64,000 bases of DNA from Bythopirellula goksoeyrii (lineage in GTDB: Bacteria; Planctomycetota; Planctomycetia; Pirellulales; Lacipirellulaceae): positions 530,238-594,237 of the forward strand of contig NZ_CP042913.1 in the NCBI RefSeq assembly GCF_008065115.1, given 5' to 3'. Below the pieces are notes generated by a model. It was not told where the DNA came from. It made no database searches and was given only the letters and a program-made list of their open reading frames with translations. Every line of letters begins with the position of its first letter. Positions within the stretch are counted from its first letter, which is position 1. Of the stretch, positions 1-6,892 are shown in pieces. The position numbers and the translations under genes are program-made.

Positions 1-65
1 ACAAAGAAGGCCTCACCGCGCATGGTGCCGGCGTCGCCATCCGCCGCCCGCCTCAATTGGATTAA
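1..65 (+). CDS. hisD: Histidinol dehydrogenase, C-terminal end only (partial)
   Basis: The window opens inside a gene read in frame 3. The last codons give KEGLTAHGAGVAIRR...QLD and stop at TAA 63-65. This resembles the C-terminus of histidinol dehydrogenase (family endings of the type 'EGLxAHxxAvxiR'), which makes histidine from histidinol through two NAD-dependent oxidations. Its position directly in front of hisC supports the call, because hisD-hisC is a common order. Only about 20 residues are visible and no catalytic residue falls inside the window, so the identification rests on the tail motif and the neighbour. Confidence 0.7.
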   Translation, partial: KEGLTAHGAGVAIRRPPQLD

Positions 66-72
66 AAACTCT

Positions 73-1137
73 GTGGAATACGTTCGATCAAACATTCAAG
101 CAATGGACGGCTACACTCCCGGCGAACAACCGCAAGGGGGCAAGTTCATCAAACTCAATACCAATGAGAATCCCTATCCTTGCTCACCAAAGGTCAAGGC
201 AGCCATCGGACGAGTTTGCCAGACGGGACTTCAGCGCTATCCGGACCCTGCCGCTACCGCATTTCGCAGGCAGCTCTGTGAATTGCTCACGGGGGAACTG
301 CCGGACATTTCCCCCGAGTGGATTCTCTGTGGCAATGGCAGTGACGACATTCTCACGATCATCACCCGAACGTTTGTCGACACGGGGGACGTAATCCGCT
401 ACCCCAACCCCAGCTACGTCCTTTACAAGTCGCTCGCTGATATTCAGGGTGCTGAAGTCGACGTCGCAAATTACCAGTCCGATTGGTCTCTCCCCCCGGA
501 GTTTTCTGAACCTCAGGATCGACTAAAGCTCGCCTTGCTTGCCAATCCAAATAGTCCCTCGGGCACCATCGTCCCAGCGGCAGCGGTAGCAGAAATAGCC
601 GACGCCCTCCCCTGCCCTCTGGTCGTCGACGAGGCCTACGTCGATTTCGCCGACGCCAATTGTCTTGCTCTCGTGGCAGAAAACGAGAAGATCATGGTCA
701 CCCGCACCTTGAGCAAGTCCTACGCCCTGGCCGGCCTGCGGTTTGGCTATGTTGTCGCCCAGCCACAGATCATCAGCGAATTGGCAAAGGTGAAAGATTC
801 CTACAACTGCGACGCGCTGTCCATCGCGGGAGCCACTGCCGCCATCGAAGATCAGGCCTGGCTCGCAGAAAACCGTGCGGCAATCCTTGCCACACGAGAG
901 CGACTCACCAACGAACTTCGCAGCCTGGGTTTTGAATGTGTCGATTCGCAGGCGAATTTTGTGTGGTGCCGACATCCCCGCCATGACAGCGCCCAGCTCT
1001 ATCGTGATTTGAAATCGGTCGGCGTGCTGGTCCGCTACATGAACTATCCCCATTGGGGTGAGGGTCTTCGCATCACGGTCGGCACCGACGATCAAATCGA
1101 AGCCTTTTTGGCAATCTTGCATCCCCTTTTGCATTAA
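73..1137 (+). CDS. hisC: Histidinol-phosphate aminotransferase
   Basis: A PLP-dependent class I/II aminotransferase that converts imidazole-acetol phosphate plus glutamate to histidinol phosphate in cytoplasmic histidine synthesis. Numbered from the GTG at 73, the visible motifs are KLNTNENPYPCSP near the N-terminus (substrate and PLP region), NPNSPSG at about 158, DEAY with the PLP-contacting Asp at about 186, and TLSKSYALAGLR with the Schiff-base lysine at about 215. The length of 354 residues is normal. The frame stays open upstream to an ATG at 22, but that start would overlap the hisD end, and the protein resembles family members only from about VEYVRSNIQAM. GTG 73, eight bases after the hisD stop, is therefore preferred; ATG 103 is possible. 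Probably co-transcribed with hisD. Confidence 0.93.
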   Translation: MEYVRSNIQAMDGYTPGEQPQGGKFIKLNTNENPYPCSPKVKAAIGRVCQTGLQRYPDPAATAFRRQLCELLTGELPDISPEWILCGNGSDDILTIITRTFVDTGDVIRYPNPSYVLYKSLADIQGAEVDVANYQSDWSLPPEFSEPQDRLKLALLANPNSPSGTIVPAAAVAEIADALPCPLVVDEAYVDFADANCLALVAENEKIMVTRTLSKSYALAGLRFGYVVAQPQIISELAKVKDSYNCDALSIAGATAAIEDQAWLAENRAAILATRERLTNELRSLGFECVDSQANFVWCRHPRHDSAQLYRDLKSVGVLVRYMNYPHWGEGLRITVGTDDQIEAFLAILHPLLH

Positions 1138-1162
1138 TACACCATTCTACTGGACGGAATCC

Positions 1163-1972
1163 ATGGAAGAACTCTTTACGACTCACTCGATGTTGTCCCT
1201 GGCGACCCTGACGATCCTGGAGATCGTGCTGGGAATCGACAATATTGTGTTTCTGGCAATCCTCACCGGGAAGCTCCCCGAGAAAAAACAACCGCGGGCA
1301 CGCACTATCGGGCTGATGCTGGCTGCGTTGGGAAGAATCGCCCTGCTGTTTGCCATTTCGTGGATCATCACCCTCGACAAGACGGTACTGTTTGAACTGC
1401 CGTTCAACCTCAATACGGGAAACAACCTCCACGGCGGCGAGGCAGGAGCTGTCGCCTCAACGACTCCGATCACCATGAAAAGCCTCGTACTACTATTAGG
1501 AGGCTTGTTCCTCGTTGGAAAAGCCACCTGGGAAATCGGTCACCAACTGGACCCCCACGATGAGAGCTCTGGTCCCCGAGCTGCCACAAGCTTCACTGCG
1601 GTATTGATCCAGATACTCCTGATTGACCTCGTTTTTTCCCTCGACTCGGTACTGACTGCCGTCGGGATGGTTCGTCCAGAAGATTACTCAGAACATTGGG
1701 TCCCCATGTCGATCATGGTCACTGCGGTACTTGTCTCCATCGCAGTCATGCTGGCCTTCAGCGGACCCGTCTCAGATTTCGTTAACCAACACCCCAGCGT
1801 GAAAATGCTCGCGTTGGCATTCTTAATATTGATTGGAGTCGTACTGATCGCTGAAGCACTAAGTACCCACATTCCGCGTGGCTACATTTATTCCTCGATG
1901 GCATTCTCGCTCTTTGTGGAAATGCTCAACCTGCGCGCCTCGAGAGCCAAGGTACGAAGCTCGGGTGCGTAA
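1163..1972 (+). CDS. TerC family integral membrane protein
   Basis: A membrane protein of about 269 residues with the TerC-family signature: the acidic motif LEIVLGIDNIVFL in the first membrane segment and a second acidic motif LIDLVFSLDSVLTAVGM in the middle, both thought to bind metal ions. Several further hydrophobic segments are visible. TerC relatives are linked to tellurium resistance and, in other bacteria, to manganese export, sometimes at the Sec translocon. The role here is not shown. The frame is open from 1058 inside hisC, but the first sensible start is ATG 1163, 25 bases after the hisC stop. The gene may belong to the same transcript, although no strong terminator lies between them. 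Confidence 0.88.
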   Translation: MEELFTTHSMLSLATLTILEIVLGIDNIVFLAILTGKLPEKKQPRARTIGLMLAALGRIALLFAISWIITLDKTVLFELPFNLNTGNNLHGGEAGAVASTTPITMKSLVLLLGGLFLVGKATWEIGHQLDPHDESSGPRAATSFTAVLIQILLIDLVFSLDSVLTAVGMVRPEDYSEHWVPMSIMVTAVLVSIAVMLAFSGPVSDFVNQHPSVKMLALAFLILIGVVLIAEALSTHIPRGYIYSSMAFSLFVEMLNLRASRAKVRSSGA

Positions 1973-2072
1973 TGCGAGCGGCCCGCTCGCTGGCAGTCCA
2001 ATCACGGCCAGCCCAGGTTTCACACTGCTCATGAGCGACTGCCACAGTGCTTCTCAGCCAGAAGCCTACGGC

Positions 2073-2102
2073 AAAAAAACAACCAGCCTCGCGGCTGGTT
2101 GT
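2073..2102 (-). terminator. Rho-independent terminator reading leftward
   Basis: A perfect 10-bp stem (2079-2088 with 2093-2102) closes a 4-base loop. On the minus strand the stem is followed by seven T residues (A-run 2073-2079 on the plus strand). This is a good intrinsic terminator for leftward transcription and only a weak one for the rightward terC transcript. The only leftward coding sequence directly before it is the PEP-CTERM remnant at 2150-2245, so it probably ended that lost gene. Confidence 0.75.
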
Positions 2103-2149
2103 TGTGTAGTTTCAAATTGTCGCTAGCAGCCAGAACCCGAAGCTTAAAT

Positions 2150-2245
2150 CTAAGCCTGGGCCTTCTTCTGCATCTTCTTGCGGTAGTAGTTCACACCCAG
2201 CACGCTGCAAACCATGCCGCCGAACAGGAAGGCCGAGGGTTCTAC
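2150..2245 (-). pseudogene. C-terminal PEP-CTERM-like anchor of a lost gene
   Basis: Read on the minus strand this gives VEPSAFLFGGMVCSVLGVNY followed by YRKKMQKKAQA and a TAG stop at 2150-2152. It has the layout of a PEP-CTERM sorting tail: a (V)(P)EPS motif, a hydrophobic span of about 17 residues and a basic end. Canonical tails read VPEPS; here one proline codon seems to be missing. Upstream of it there is no protein body, since the frame runs straight into the inverted-repeat element at 2248-2458. A leftward terminator lies just behind the stop. The simplest reading is a gene truncated by repeat insertion or deletion. A chance frame is possible but unlikely given the anchor-plus-terminator arrangement. 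Confidence 0.55.
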
Positions 2246-2247
2246 TC

Positions 2248-2458
2248 TACTCAAACTGAAAAGGAGAACCACGGATTACACGAATTTCACGGATATGTTG
2301 AGACAAAACCGTGCATTCGGGCATCGAGTAGGTTTGCGCAGATGTTGGGTGTGACTTTGAACAATCGAAGGAGTTTTTTCCTGTTTTTCGTGGGACTTGC
2401 TCTATCCGAGAAATCCGCGCAATCCGTGGTTGCCGTAGTCTTGCTTTTCAGTTTGAGT
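2248..2458. repeat. Inverted-repeat element, about 210 bp, MITE-like
   Basis: The ends are perfect inverted copies of 16 bases (2248-2263 and 2443-2458). Further in, an 11-base pair of arms matches perfectly (2267-2277 with 2420-2430), and an imperfect pair follows (around 2279-2294 with 2403-2419). The core of about 110 bases has no convincing gene. The hexamer CTCTAC occurs at both borders (2245-2250 and 2459-2464), which could be a target duplication, although on the left it overlaps the arm. The arm text 'accacggattacacgaatttcacggat' type belongs to a style of intergenic repeat seen in many environmental bacterial genomes. No transposase is present. Confidence 0.6.
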
Positions 2459-2529
2459 ACTCTACATGCGGCTTCCTAGTCCCGTGTCACCATATCCCAG
2501 CCCCTGATTTATCTCTAACCTCTCGCCAC

Positions 2530-2727
2530 TCAGCTGCTAGCGCCTACTCGAGACTCGTAGACGACGATTTCCTCTTCCAATTGATTAATCGTGCGCATCA
2601 AGGATTGGAGCGTAAGTTTGTCAAGCGGTTTCTCGGTCGCTTCTCGACGAACTTCTTCATGCCGTGTGCGCAGTTTGGCTAGCTTTTCGCGAGCCACCTT
2701 CAGTTCGCATTCACTCACAATATTCAT
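2530..2727 (-). CDS. Small coiled-coil protein, unknown function (65 aa)
   Basis: An almost fully helical, charged protein. The pattern AREKLAKLRTRHEEV...LQSLMRTINQLEEEIVVYE looks like two antiparallel helices forming a coiled-coil hairpin. A strong ribosome-binding site (GAGGTGA, five to six bases before ATG 2727 on the minus strand) supports real translation. It lies downstream of the DUF433 gene at 2830-3162, separated by a hairpin. DUF433 proteins often act as the antitoxin side of a two-gene module, so this could be its partner, but usual partners are PIN-like proteins and this one has no nuclease motif. I do not recognise a named family. Confidence 0.6.
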   Translation of the reverse strand: MNIVSECELKVAREKLAKLRTRHEEVRREATEKPLDKLTLQSLMRTINQLEEEIVVYESRVGASS

Positions 2728-2770
2728 CGTGTCACCTCAATCCATCCTTTCTGACGGGGCGCGCTGGAGA

Positions 2771-2827
2771 GTAGCACGCCTCTCTGAGTCGTCTTGGAGG
2801 CAAATACGACTCAGAGAGGCGTGCTAC
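2771..2827. repeat. Perfect 22-bp inverted repeat between two small genes
   Basis: Arms 2771-2792 and 2806-2827 are exact reverse complements (core GCACGCCTCTCTGAGTCGT) around a 13-base loop. The element starts two bases after the stop codon of the DUF433 gene and lies before the ribosome-binding site of the 65-codon gene. In RNA it would make a very stable hairpin, which could terminate, protect an mRNA 3' end or simply be a mobile palindrome. No T-run follows on either strand. Confidence 0.75.
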
Positions 2828-2829
2828 AA

Positions 2830-3162
2830 TCAGCAATCACTCAATCGCTTGGCAATCAGACGGGCACGCACTCGTGTGGGATCGAATTGGGATTCGATCT
2901 CACTACGGGTCTGAGCCTGCTCAGTAGCTGCAGTGTCCAGATAAGTTTCCACTTCCACGCGATGATGCAAATAGTAGTTGATCACGGCATGAATGGTCTC
3001 AAGTGACAGGACGTCGAAGTCTTGGGCGATTTGCTCCGGCGTAGAACCGGCGCAGAAGGCCCGTACCACGCGTTCCAACGGAATACGAGTCCCAGTAATG
3101 CGAACCACGCCATCTGCAGATTCTGCTATTGGCGGCAAATCAGCTTGGATAGGAAAATGCAT
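2830..3162 (-). CDS. DUF433 protein, antitoxin-like
   Basis: About 110 residues. The central part (about 20-75) carries the DUF433 pattern: ITGTRIPLERVVRAFCAGSTPEQIAQDFDVLSLETIHAVINYYLHHRVEVETYL, a winged-helix-like fold that in other bacteria forms the antitoxin half of modules with PIN/DUF5615 toxins. The C-terminal 30 residues (TRSEIESQFDPTRVRARLIAKRL) extend beyond the domain and could be the partner-binding arm. No DUF5615 toxin lies next to it; the neighbours are a hairpin, a 65-codon gene and repeats. It is either an orphan or a remnant of a module. No clear Shine-Dalgarno sequence precedes ATG 3162. Confidence 0.75.
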   Translation of the reverse strand: MHFPIQADLPPIAESADGVVRITGTRIPLERVVRAFCAGSTPEQIAQDFDVLSLETIHAVINYYLHHRVEVETYLDTAATEQAQTRSEIESQFDPTRVRARLIAKRLSDC

Positions 3163-3216
3163 GGGGGGAAGAAGCTGTTAGCTTTTAGCCATTCGTTGTT
3201 AGGTGAGGGATTTTAC

Positions 3217-3279
3217 GTGAGCGGACTGGTGTTAGCCACCGGTCTTTCTCCTTTCGGCGGCTAGCGCCGTCCCGCTCAC
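3217..3279. repeat. Imperfect palindromic intergenic repeat (GTGAGCGG...CCGCTCAC)
   Basis: The left arm GTGAGCGGactGGtGTTAGCCaCCG and the right arm CGGCGGCTAgCGCCgtCCCGCTCAC are near-perfect reverse complements around a spacer of about 13 bases. Elements built from 'GGCGTTAGCCGCCG' are familiar as dispersed palindromes in planctomycete genomes. No gene lies inside. The arm differences are mostly G/T and A/G changes that would keep RNA pairing through G-U pairs on one strand. Confidence 0.6.
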
Positions 3280-3410
3280 TGAATTTAGCTCTCGAACTTT
3301 TTCTGAATAGCGGCTAGAAGCTACCGCCTCGCAACTACTCCATTATACTCCACCCGCAGTAAAGGGCTATGTGGGAATTAGGAGCTGGGGATTAGGAGTT
3401 GTAGGAAATT

Positions 3411-3600
3411 AGCCGCGGACAAACGCGGATTTAGCGGATGAAGCGCGGATCATTGCAAGACCATACGTTCCTATAGAATCTGCGAAGATCTGCCTAATCA
3501 GCGTCCATCCGCGTGCTATTTCTTCCGTTACCATTCATCATTGGACCTTCGAAATTATTCTTTCTCCGTGTCCTCCGCGCCCTCTGTGGTTCATTCTTTC
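3411..3600. repeat. Dispersed intergenic repeat pieces ('CGCGGA...' and 'CCGTGTCC...CTCTGTGG')
   Basis: The first part, 3411-3513, carries ACGCGGATTTAGCGGATG-type text on the left and TCAGCGTCCATCCGCG on the right, an imperfect inverted pair. The second part, about 3560-3600, reads TTTCTCCGTGTCCTCCGCGC then CCTCTGTGGTTCATTC. Both match, from memory, a style of low-complexity repeat scattered between genes in many unrelated environmental bacteria. No reading frame or RNA gene can be supported here. The rest of 3280-3793 holds further short repeats of the type CTAGCGCCTAGCAACTAGCG near 3738-3760 and nothing I can call a gene. Confidence 0.5.
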
Positions 3601-3621
3601 CACGAGGAGCGCTGACGGTAA

Positions 3622-3650
3622 CCGGGGGTGTCGCTACGCTCAACCCCCGG
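3622..3650. repeat. Short GC-rich palindrome CCGGGGGT...ACCCCCGG
   Basis: Arms 3622-3629 and 3643-3650 are exact 8-base reverse complements around the 13-base spacer GTCGCTACGCTCA. It has no T-run, so it is not a typical terminator. It is one more element of the repeat cluster that fills the gap between the DUF433 gene and the CehA/McbA-like gene. Confidence 0.5.
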
Positions 3651-3793
3651 CTAATCGCTCAAATCACACCGTGATATCCTCAGTCTCTTTTCACTTACTA
3701 ACAGCTAATCGCAAATTGCTAACGGCTCGTCTCTGACTAGCGCCTAGCAACTAGCGCCTTTCTTCCAGTTTTAGAGTCGGTACACGCTATGGC

Positions 3794-3880
3794 GATTATC
3801 GTATGCAAAGCAGTCAAGGCGTGTGGAATAGCGGTGAGACGGTCGTCGATCTGCGATCGACGGATCGATTAGGCTATTGA
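3794..3880 (+). pseudogene. 3'-end fragment of a carbon-nitrogen hydrolase gene
   Basis: The frame DYRMQSSQGVWNSGETVVDL followed by RSTDRLGY and TGA repeats the last 28 codons of the intact gene that ends at 63763 (EYRMQSIQGVWNSGETVIDP...RSTDRLGY). By eye 80 of 87 bases and 24 of 28 residues match, with no indel. The match fades just upstream of 3794, where a 2-base length difference would break the frame, and stops exactly at the stop codon downstream. Three of the seven differences are silent and four change residues. No start codon, body or catalytic residue remains, so this is a broken copy rather than a gene. Confidence 0.85.
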
Positions 3881-3957
3881 ACTTTTCTGCATACTCTTGT
3901 CATGTTCTTTCATGAAATGCAGAAGTGGCAAAAAAATTCAGTGCAGGATACGATCAT

Positions 3958-5520
3958 CTATTTGCCCAAGATACTCCTTGCCTTTTCCAGTGAAAGCTCG
4001 ATCTCTTCGAGGACTTCTGCGGAGGAGTTTTCGCGTGAGAAACGAGCAAAAGCTGCTAGCATTGCATTTGCTTCGTCAACTGACTGTTGAACACGAGCTC
4101 CGTGCCCATCGACTTGAATATAGATAGGGCTTGTATGAGCGAACCTGAGGCGAGTCGGCATTCTGGGCATTTCATCTGTTCCCCACTTATAAGTCGCCAA
4201 TTCAGAATCACTCAGCAAATCATCTTCAACGGTACATTTTGCTGCCAACCAAGCACCTTCTTCTATTTTGATCGGGACTCGAAACTTTTTTTCAGACAAC
4301 TCCGTTTCATTGGCAGTATGAACCACTCGCCCATTGACAATCACCTCAATTTCGCTCACGGGCTGTGAAGAGTGAACAACAACTTCCGTGTCGACTATCC
4401 CACCTTTACTCCCGAAATCGATGGTATCGCCAGGATGGTATTGCTCGTCGATGCAAAGTAGCAGCATGGGACCGTTGGTTGCAAAATTTCGCCCTTCTCT
4501 CCACCGCTGTATGAAACTCTGGAGAGAGTCCTTGCCTGCCGTACGAACATAGACTCGATTATAACCGACTGGAGTGTTTTTGGCTCCGGTGGCGGAACCA
4601 GCTCCGGCGGCAAGATGCAGGCCGCAGTTCAATAAACGATAGTACGTTTCGCAATTCATTCGAAGCATATCGTGGGCATTGTCAGCGTACGTAGGAAAAC
4701 CGGACACATCCAAAAGATTGGAATACTTTGATCGAGGTTGGTAAGCATGTCTAAGAAAGTTGTTGTTACATACATTTACTACATCAACAACGCCCAGCAG
4801 TGCATCGAATAGTACTTCACGTGACCAACCGCCCTGGTAACAGACGAGTGAGCCTGCTTTGTGGGACTTTTGAATGAGCGATAGATTTGGAATAGCAGAA
4901 TCATTTTCAACAATAAGTGGAGTAGGTTGGCCAATCACATATACTGCGCCCCAATCGTGTTCGATCTCATAGTCAAAAACTGTCGTGGGGACTTTTACCC
5001 CAGCGAATTCCAGATTGCGGATGTATCCTCCGACCGTTGGAGTGTCAAATAGCTTCGCATTCCACCATTGCAAGGACGTACCAAAGTCGAGTCCCTCGGC
5101 GACAAGTTGTGGAGCGAGCTCGTCGAGTGGCACATGGAGATGGTTCTCGCCGCACAAGTAACCTTGTTCACGCATGTTGATCCAACGCTTAGGCTGAACG
5201 GTGTGCCGGTTCGTTTGCCCGTGTTCGCAGGTGACTAGTTGCTTGACAGGTTGGTATTCGAGTCCATGTTCGACTCGAACCTCAACCTTACCACTTGGGA
5301 ATTCGAGCTCTGAACTCCCAGATGTGACAAACCACTTGTCATTTCCCACAGGAATGACTCGGCTCCCGGATGGACAATGGTCTCTGCCAGTTTGGTCGCG
5401 TACTCGAATTCGAGCCGGGAGTGGTTCTCCCAATTCATTGACTACTTTCAGTACAAACTTTTCTGCGTGAGCTATGGCCGTAAGACTAAGGACAACTATT
5501 ATGGACCTTAAATAGTTCAT
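3958..5520 (-). CDS. Secreted CehA/McbA-like protein (PHP-type metallohydrolase fold)
   Basis: A 520-residue protein with a signal peptide (MNYLRSIIVVLSLTAIAHAE). An N-terminal beta-sandwich (about 25-110, FVLKVVNELGEPLPARIRVRDQTGR) precedes a PHP-like domain that opens with the metal-binding type motif GENHLHV and contains FDYEIEHDWG and RLLNCGLHLAAGAGSATGAKNTPVGYNRVYV, a pattern shared with long CehA/McbA-family proteins of planctomycetes. Named CehA and McbA hydrolyse carbamate or aromatic ester/ether compounds; most planctomycete relatives are uncharacterised. The C-terminal 100 residues look like a helical tail after a second beta domain. The frame is open to 5679, but those codons lie inside the upstream gene and ATG 5520 begins the signal peptide. 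It follows the gene at 5546-6406 by 25 bases, likely one operon. Confidence 0.75.
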   Translation of the reverse strand: MNYLRSIIVVLSLTAIAHAEKFVLKVVNELGEPLPARIRVRDQTGRDHCPSGSRVIPVGNDKWFVTSGSSELEFPSGKVEVRVEHGLEYQPVKQLVTCEHGQTNRHTVQPKRWINMREQGYLCGENHLHVPLDELAPQLVAEGLDFGTSLQWWNAKLFDTPTVGGYIRNLEFAGVKVPTTVFDYEIEHDWGAVYVIGQPTPLIVENDSAIPNLSLIQKSHKAGSLVCYQGGWSREVLFDALLGVVDVVNVCNNNFLRHAYQPRSKYSNLLDVSGFPTYADNAHDMLRMNCETYYRLLNCGLHLAAGAGSATGAKNTPVGYNRVYVRTAGKDSLQSFIQRWREGRNFATNGPMLLLCIDEQYHPGDTIDFGSKGGIVDTEVVVHSSQPVSEIEVIVNGRVVHTANETELSEKKFRVPIKIEEGAWLAAKCTVEDDLLSDSELATYKWGTDEMPRMPTRLRFAHTSPIYIQVDGHGARVQQSVDEANAMLAAFARFSRENSSAEVLEEIELSLEKARSILGK

Positions 5521-5545
5521 TGGAACTCTCGCCAATACCGACAGA

Positions 5546-6406
5546 TTATTCAGAAGTTTCCCGCACGATACGCTTTGTCGCTCTCCAGGCTTGTTGCAGA
5601 TCTCCATTACAGAGCAAGACGTATCCATAGCAAGTCCGGGACTCACCTGGCGCAAGGCGGCCGAAATAGGGATTCGCATGGATGCACGAATATGTACGCC
5701 TCCGATTTGCTTGAAGATGATGTGAGGGATTCCAAGTAGTGGTCAGTACCGTAGTACCATCTCGACTTACTACTGCCATGATCCCATCATCACTCAATCT
5801 CTCGGTAAATCCCCATTTCTCGCGATGGTCGTTGGATCGTTTGAGCATACTTTGACCTTTGACCAAGGTCATTTGAAAGAGATCACGACCGCCGTCCGTT
5901 TCACGACCCGCATAGGTGAGAAACTCGCCGTCACTACGATAAAAGGTGCCAGTCCATTGGGGGTCCTGAAAGACACCACTCGCATTCAAGAGCAAACAAA
6001 CTGGCGCAACAACATTCGACCAGCTAGATGCCGATCGATTGCCAAGTTTCATTGTAGCCATCCAACCGAGCTCAATTCGCTCGATCGCTACTGTCACAGA
6101 CAATTGGCCGTCGGGAGTGACACGATCGTAATTCCAGTTGCCATCCGTTTTCTTCCAGTCGGCTGGTCCCTGTGTGGCCACTTGCACATCGGTGTGCCCC
6201 AGGAGTAATAGCTCCGGCAGCCACCATTGAGCAAGGCCTAAATGGTCTTCGAATTGCAGGTCGATGACTGGTTGTCTAACAACGGCTTGTCCGGGAAGAA
6301 TTGTTTCTCCAGAAAATGCTGCTGGAATCCGCGGCCACTGTCCGAAGCAGGACAAGGCCAAGCCCGTAAGCTTCAATTGCTCCCGGCGGTTCAGAGGGGA
6401 ATTCAT
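5546..6406 (-). CDS. Secreted protein of unknown function (286 aa)
   Basis: The protein begins MNSPLNRREQLKLTGLALSC, a twin-arginine-like leader (NRREQLKLTG) with a short hydrophobic stretch. The remainder is predicted mostly beta, with many Trp and Gly residues. Segments such as WMATMKLGNRSASSWSNVVAPVCLLLNASGVFQDPQW and HLQANRRRTYSCIHANPYFGRLAPGESRTCYGYVLL line up by eye with the protein at 44166-45161 (VTSIRNISGDNVEEYGQFFACY...NSCWFWEAKNRL), so the two look like paralogues. No catalytic motif is recognised. The first gene of a two-gene leftward unit with the CehA/McbA-like gene. ATG 6406 is chosen over the ORF start at 6514 because it begins the leader peptide. Confidence 0.6.
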   Translation of the reverse strand: MNSPLNRREQLKLTGLALSCFGQWPRIPAAFSGETILPGQAVVRQPVIDLQFEDHLGLAQWWLPELLLLGHTDVQVATQGPADWKKTDGNWNYDRVTPDGQLSVTVAIERIELGWMATMKLGNRSASSWSNVVAPVCLLLNASGVFQDPQWTGTFYRSDGEFLTYAGRETDGGRDLFQMTLVKGQSMLKRSNDHREKWGFTERLSDDGIMAVVSRDGTTVLTTTWNPSHHLQANRRRTYSCIHANPYFGRLAPGESRTCYGYVLLCNGDLQQAWRATKRIVRETSE

Positions 6407-6892
6407 AAAAGTTCGTCTGATGGAGTGGCCAATTATTGGAACGAAAAGACTGACTTGCAAAAGACGCGAAAGGCTGCGAAGAATACTAGATACATGCTGC
6501 ACCACTGATGACATTATTCTAAGACAGGATTTGATTCCGCACTAACCAACCTAAATCTTTCTCGCTTTTTTAGAAAACTCTCTTTGCAGTTTCAGTCGCC
6601 TTTATTGGCGATTTCAGCAAGATAGGTCCGCTCGTTCGTAGAGACGTAACAATGGTATCGTCTGCTAATGACACTAGACGGAGTTTTTGGTCGCGACAAG
6701 ACTCTTTTTGCAATCTATATCTTTATAAGATCGATTCTCGTTTACTGAAACCCATCTAAGCCGCGAGAAAATAGTCGGTTAGGTCAGCAGGCAACAATCT
6801 AGGTAGTCTTTGCACCAATTCAGCAATCAGCCTATACGTATTGCTAATACAAAACTTTCGCTCCGTTCCTTCGCAAATTGGAGAACTTTAAG
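6407..6892. other. Divergent intergenic region
   Basis: This 486-base AT-rich gap separates the leftward CehA/McbA unit from the rightward DUF1080 gene. No open frame with a plausible start was found. It holds a small hairpin (TCGCC-TTTATT-GGCGA, about 6597-6612) and the promoter candidate listed at 6810-6838. Promoters for both directions are expected here. Confidence 0.5.
6810..6838 (+). promoter_or_regulatory. Candidate sigma-70-type promoter of the DUF1080 gene
   Basis: TTGCAC at 6810-6815 and TATACG at 6833-6838 are separated by 17 bases, the ideal spacing. The boxes match the -35 and -10 consensus only moderately. Transcription would start near 6845, about 48 bases before ATG 6893. Confidence 0.35.

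Noticed and set aside
22..72. Longer hisC start at ATG 22
   Set aside because: It overlaps the end of hisD, and residues before about 'VEYVRSNIQAM' do not look like the family.
523..1134. Leftward 203-codon open frame
   Set aside because: Antisense to hisC.
1058..1162. Upstream extension of the TerC-like gene
   Set aside because: The codons lie inside hisC in another frame and look random; ATG 1163 starts the first membrane segment.
2099..2479. Rightward 126-codon open frame
   Set aside because: It runs through the inverted-repeat element and the PEP-CTERM remnant and has no ribosome-binding site or family pattern.
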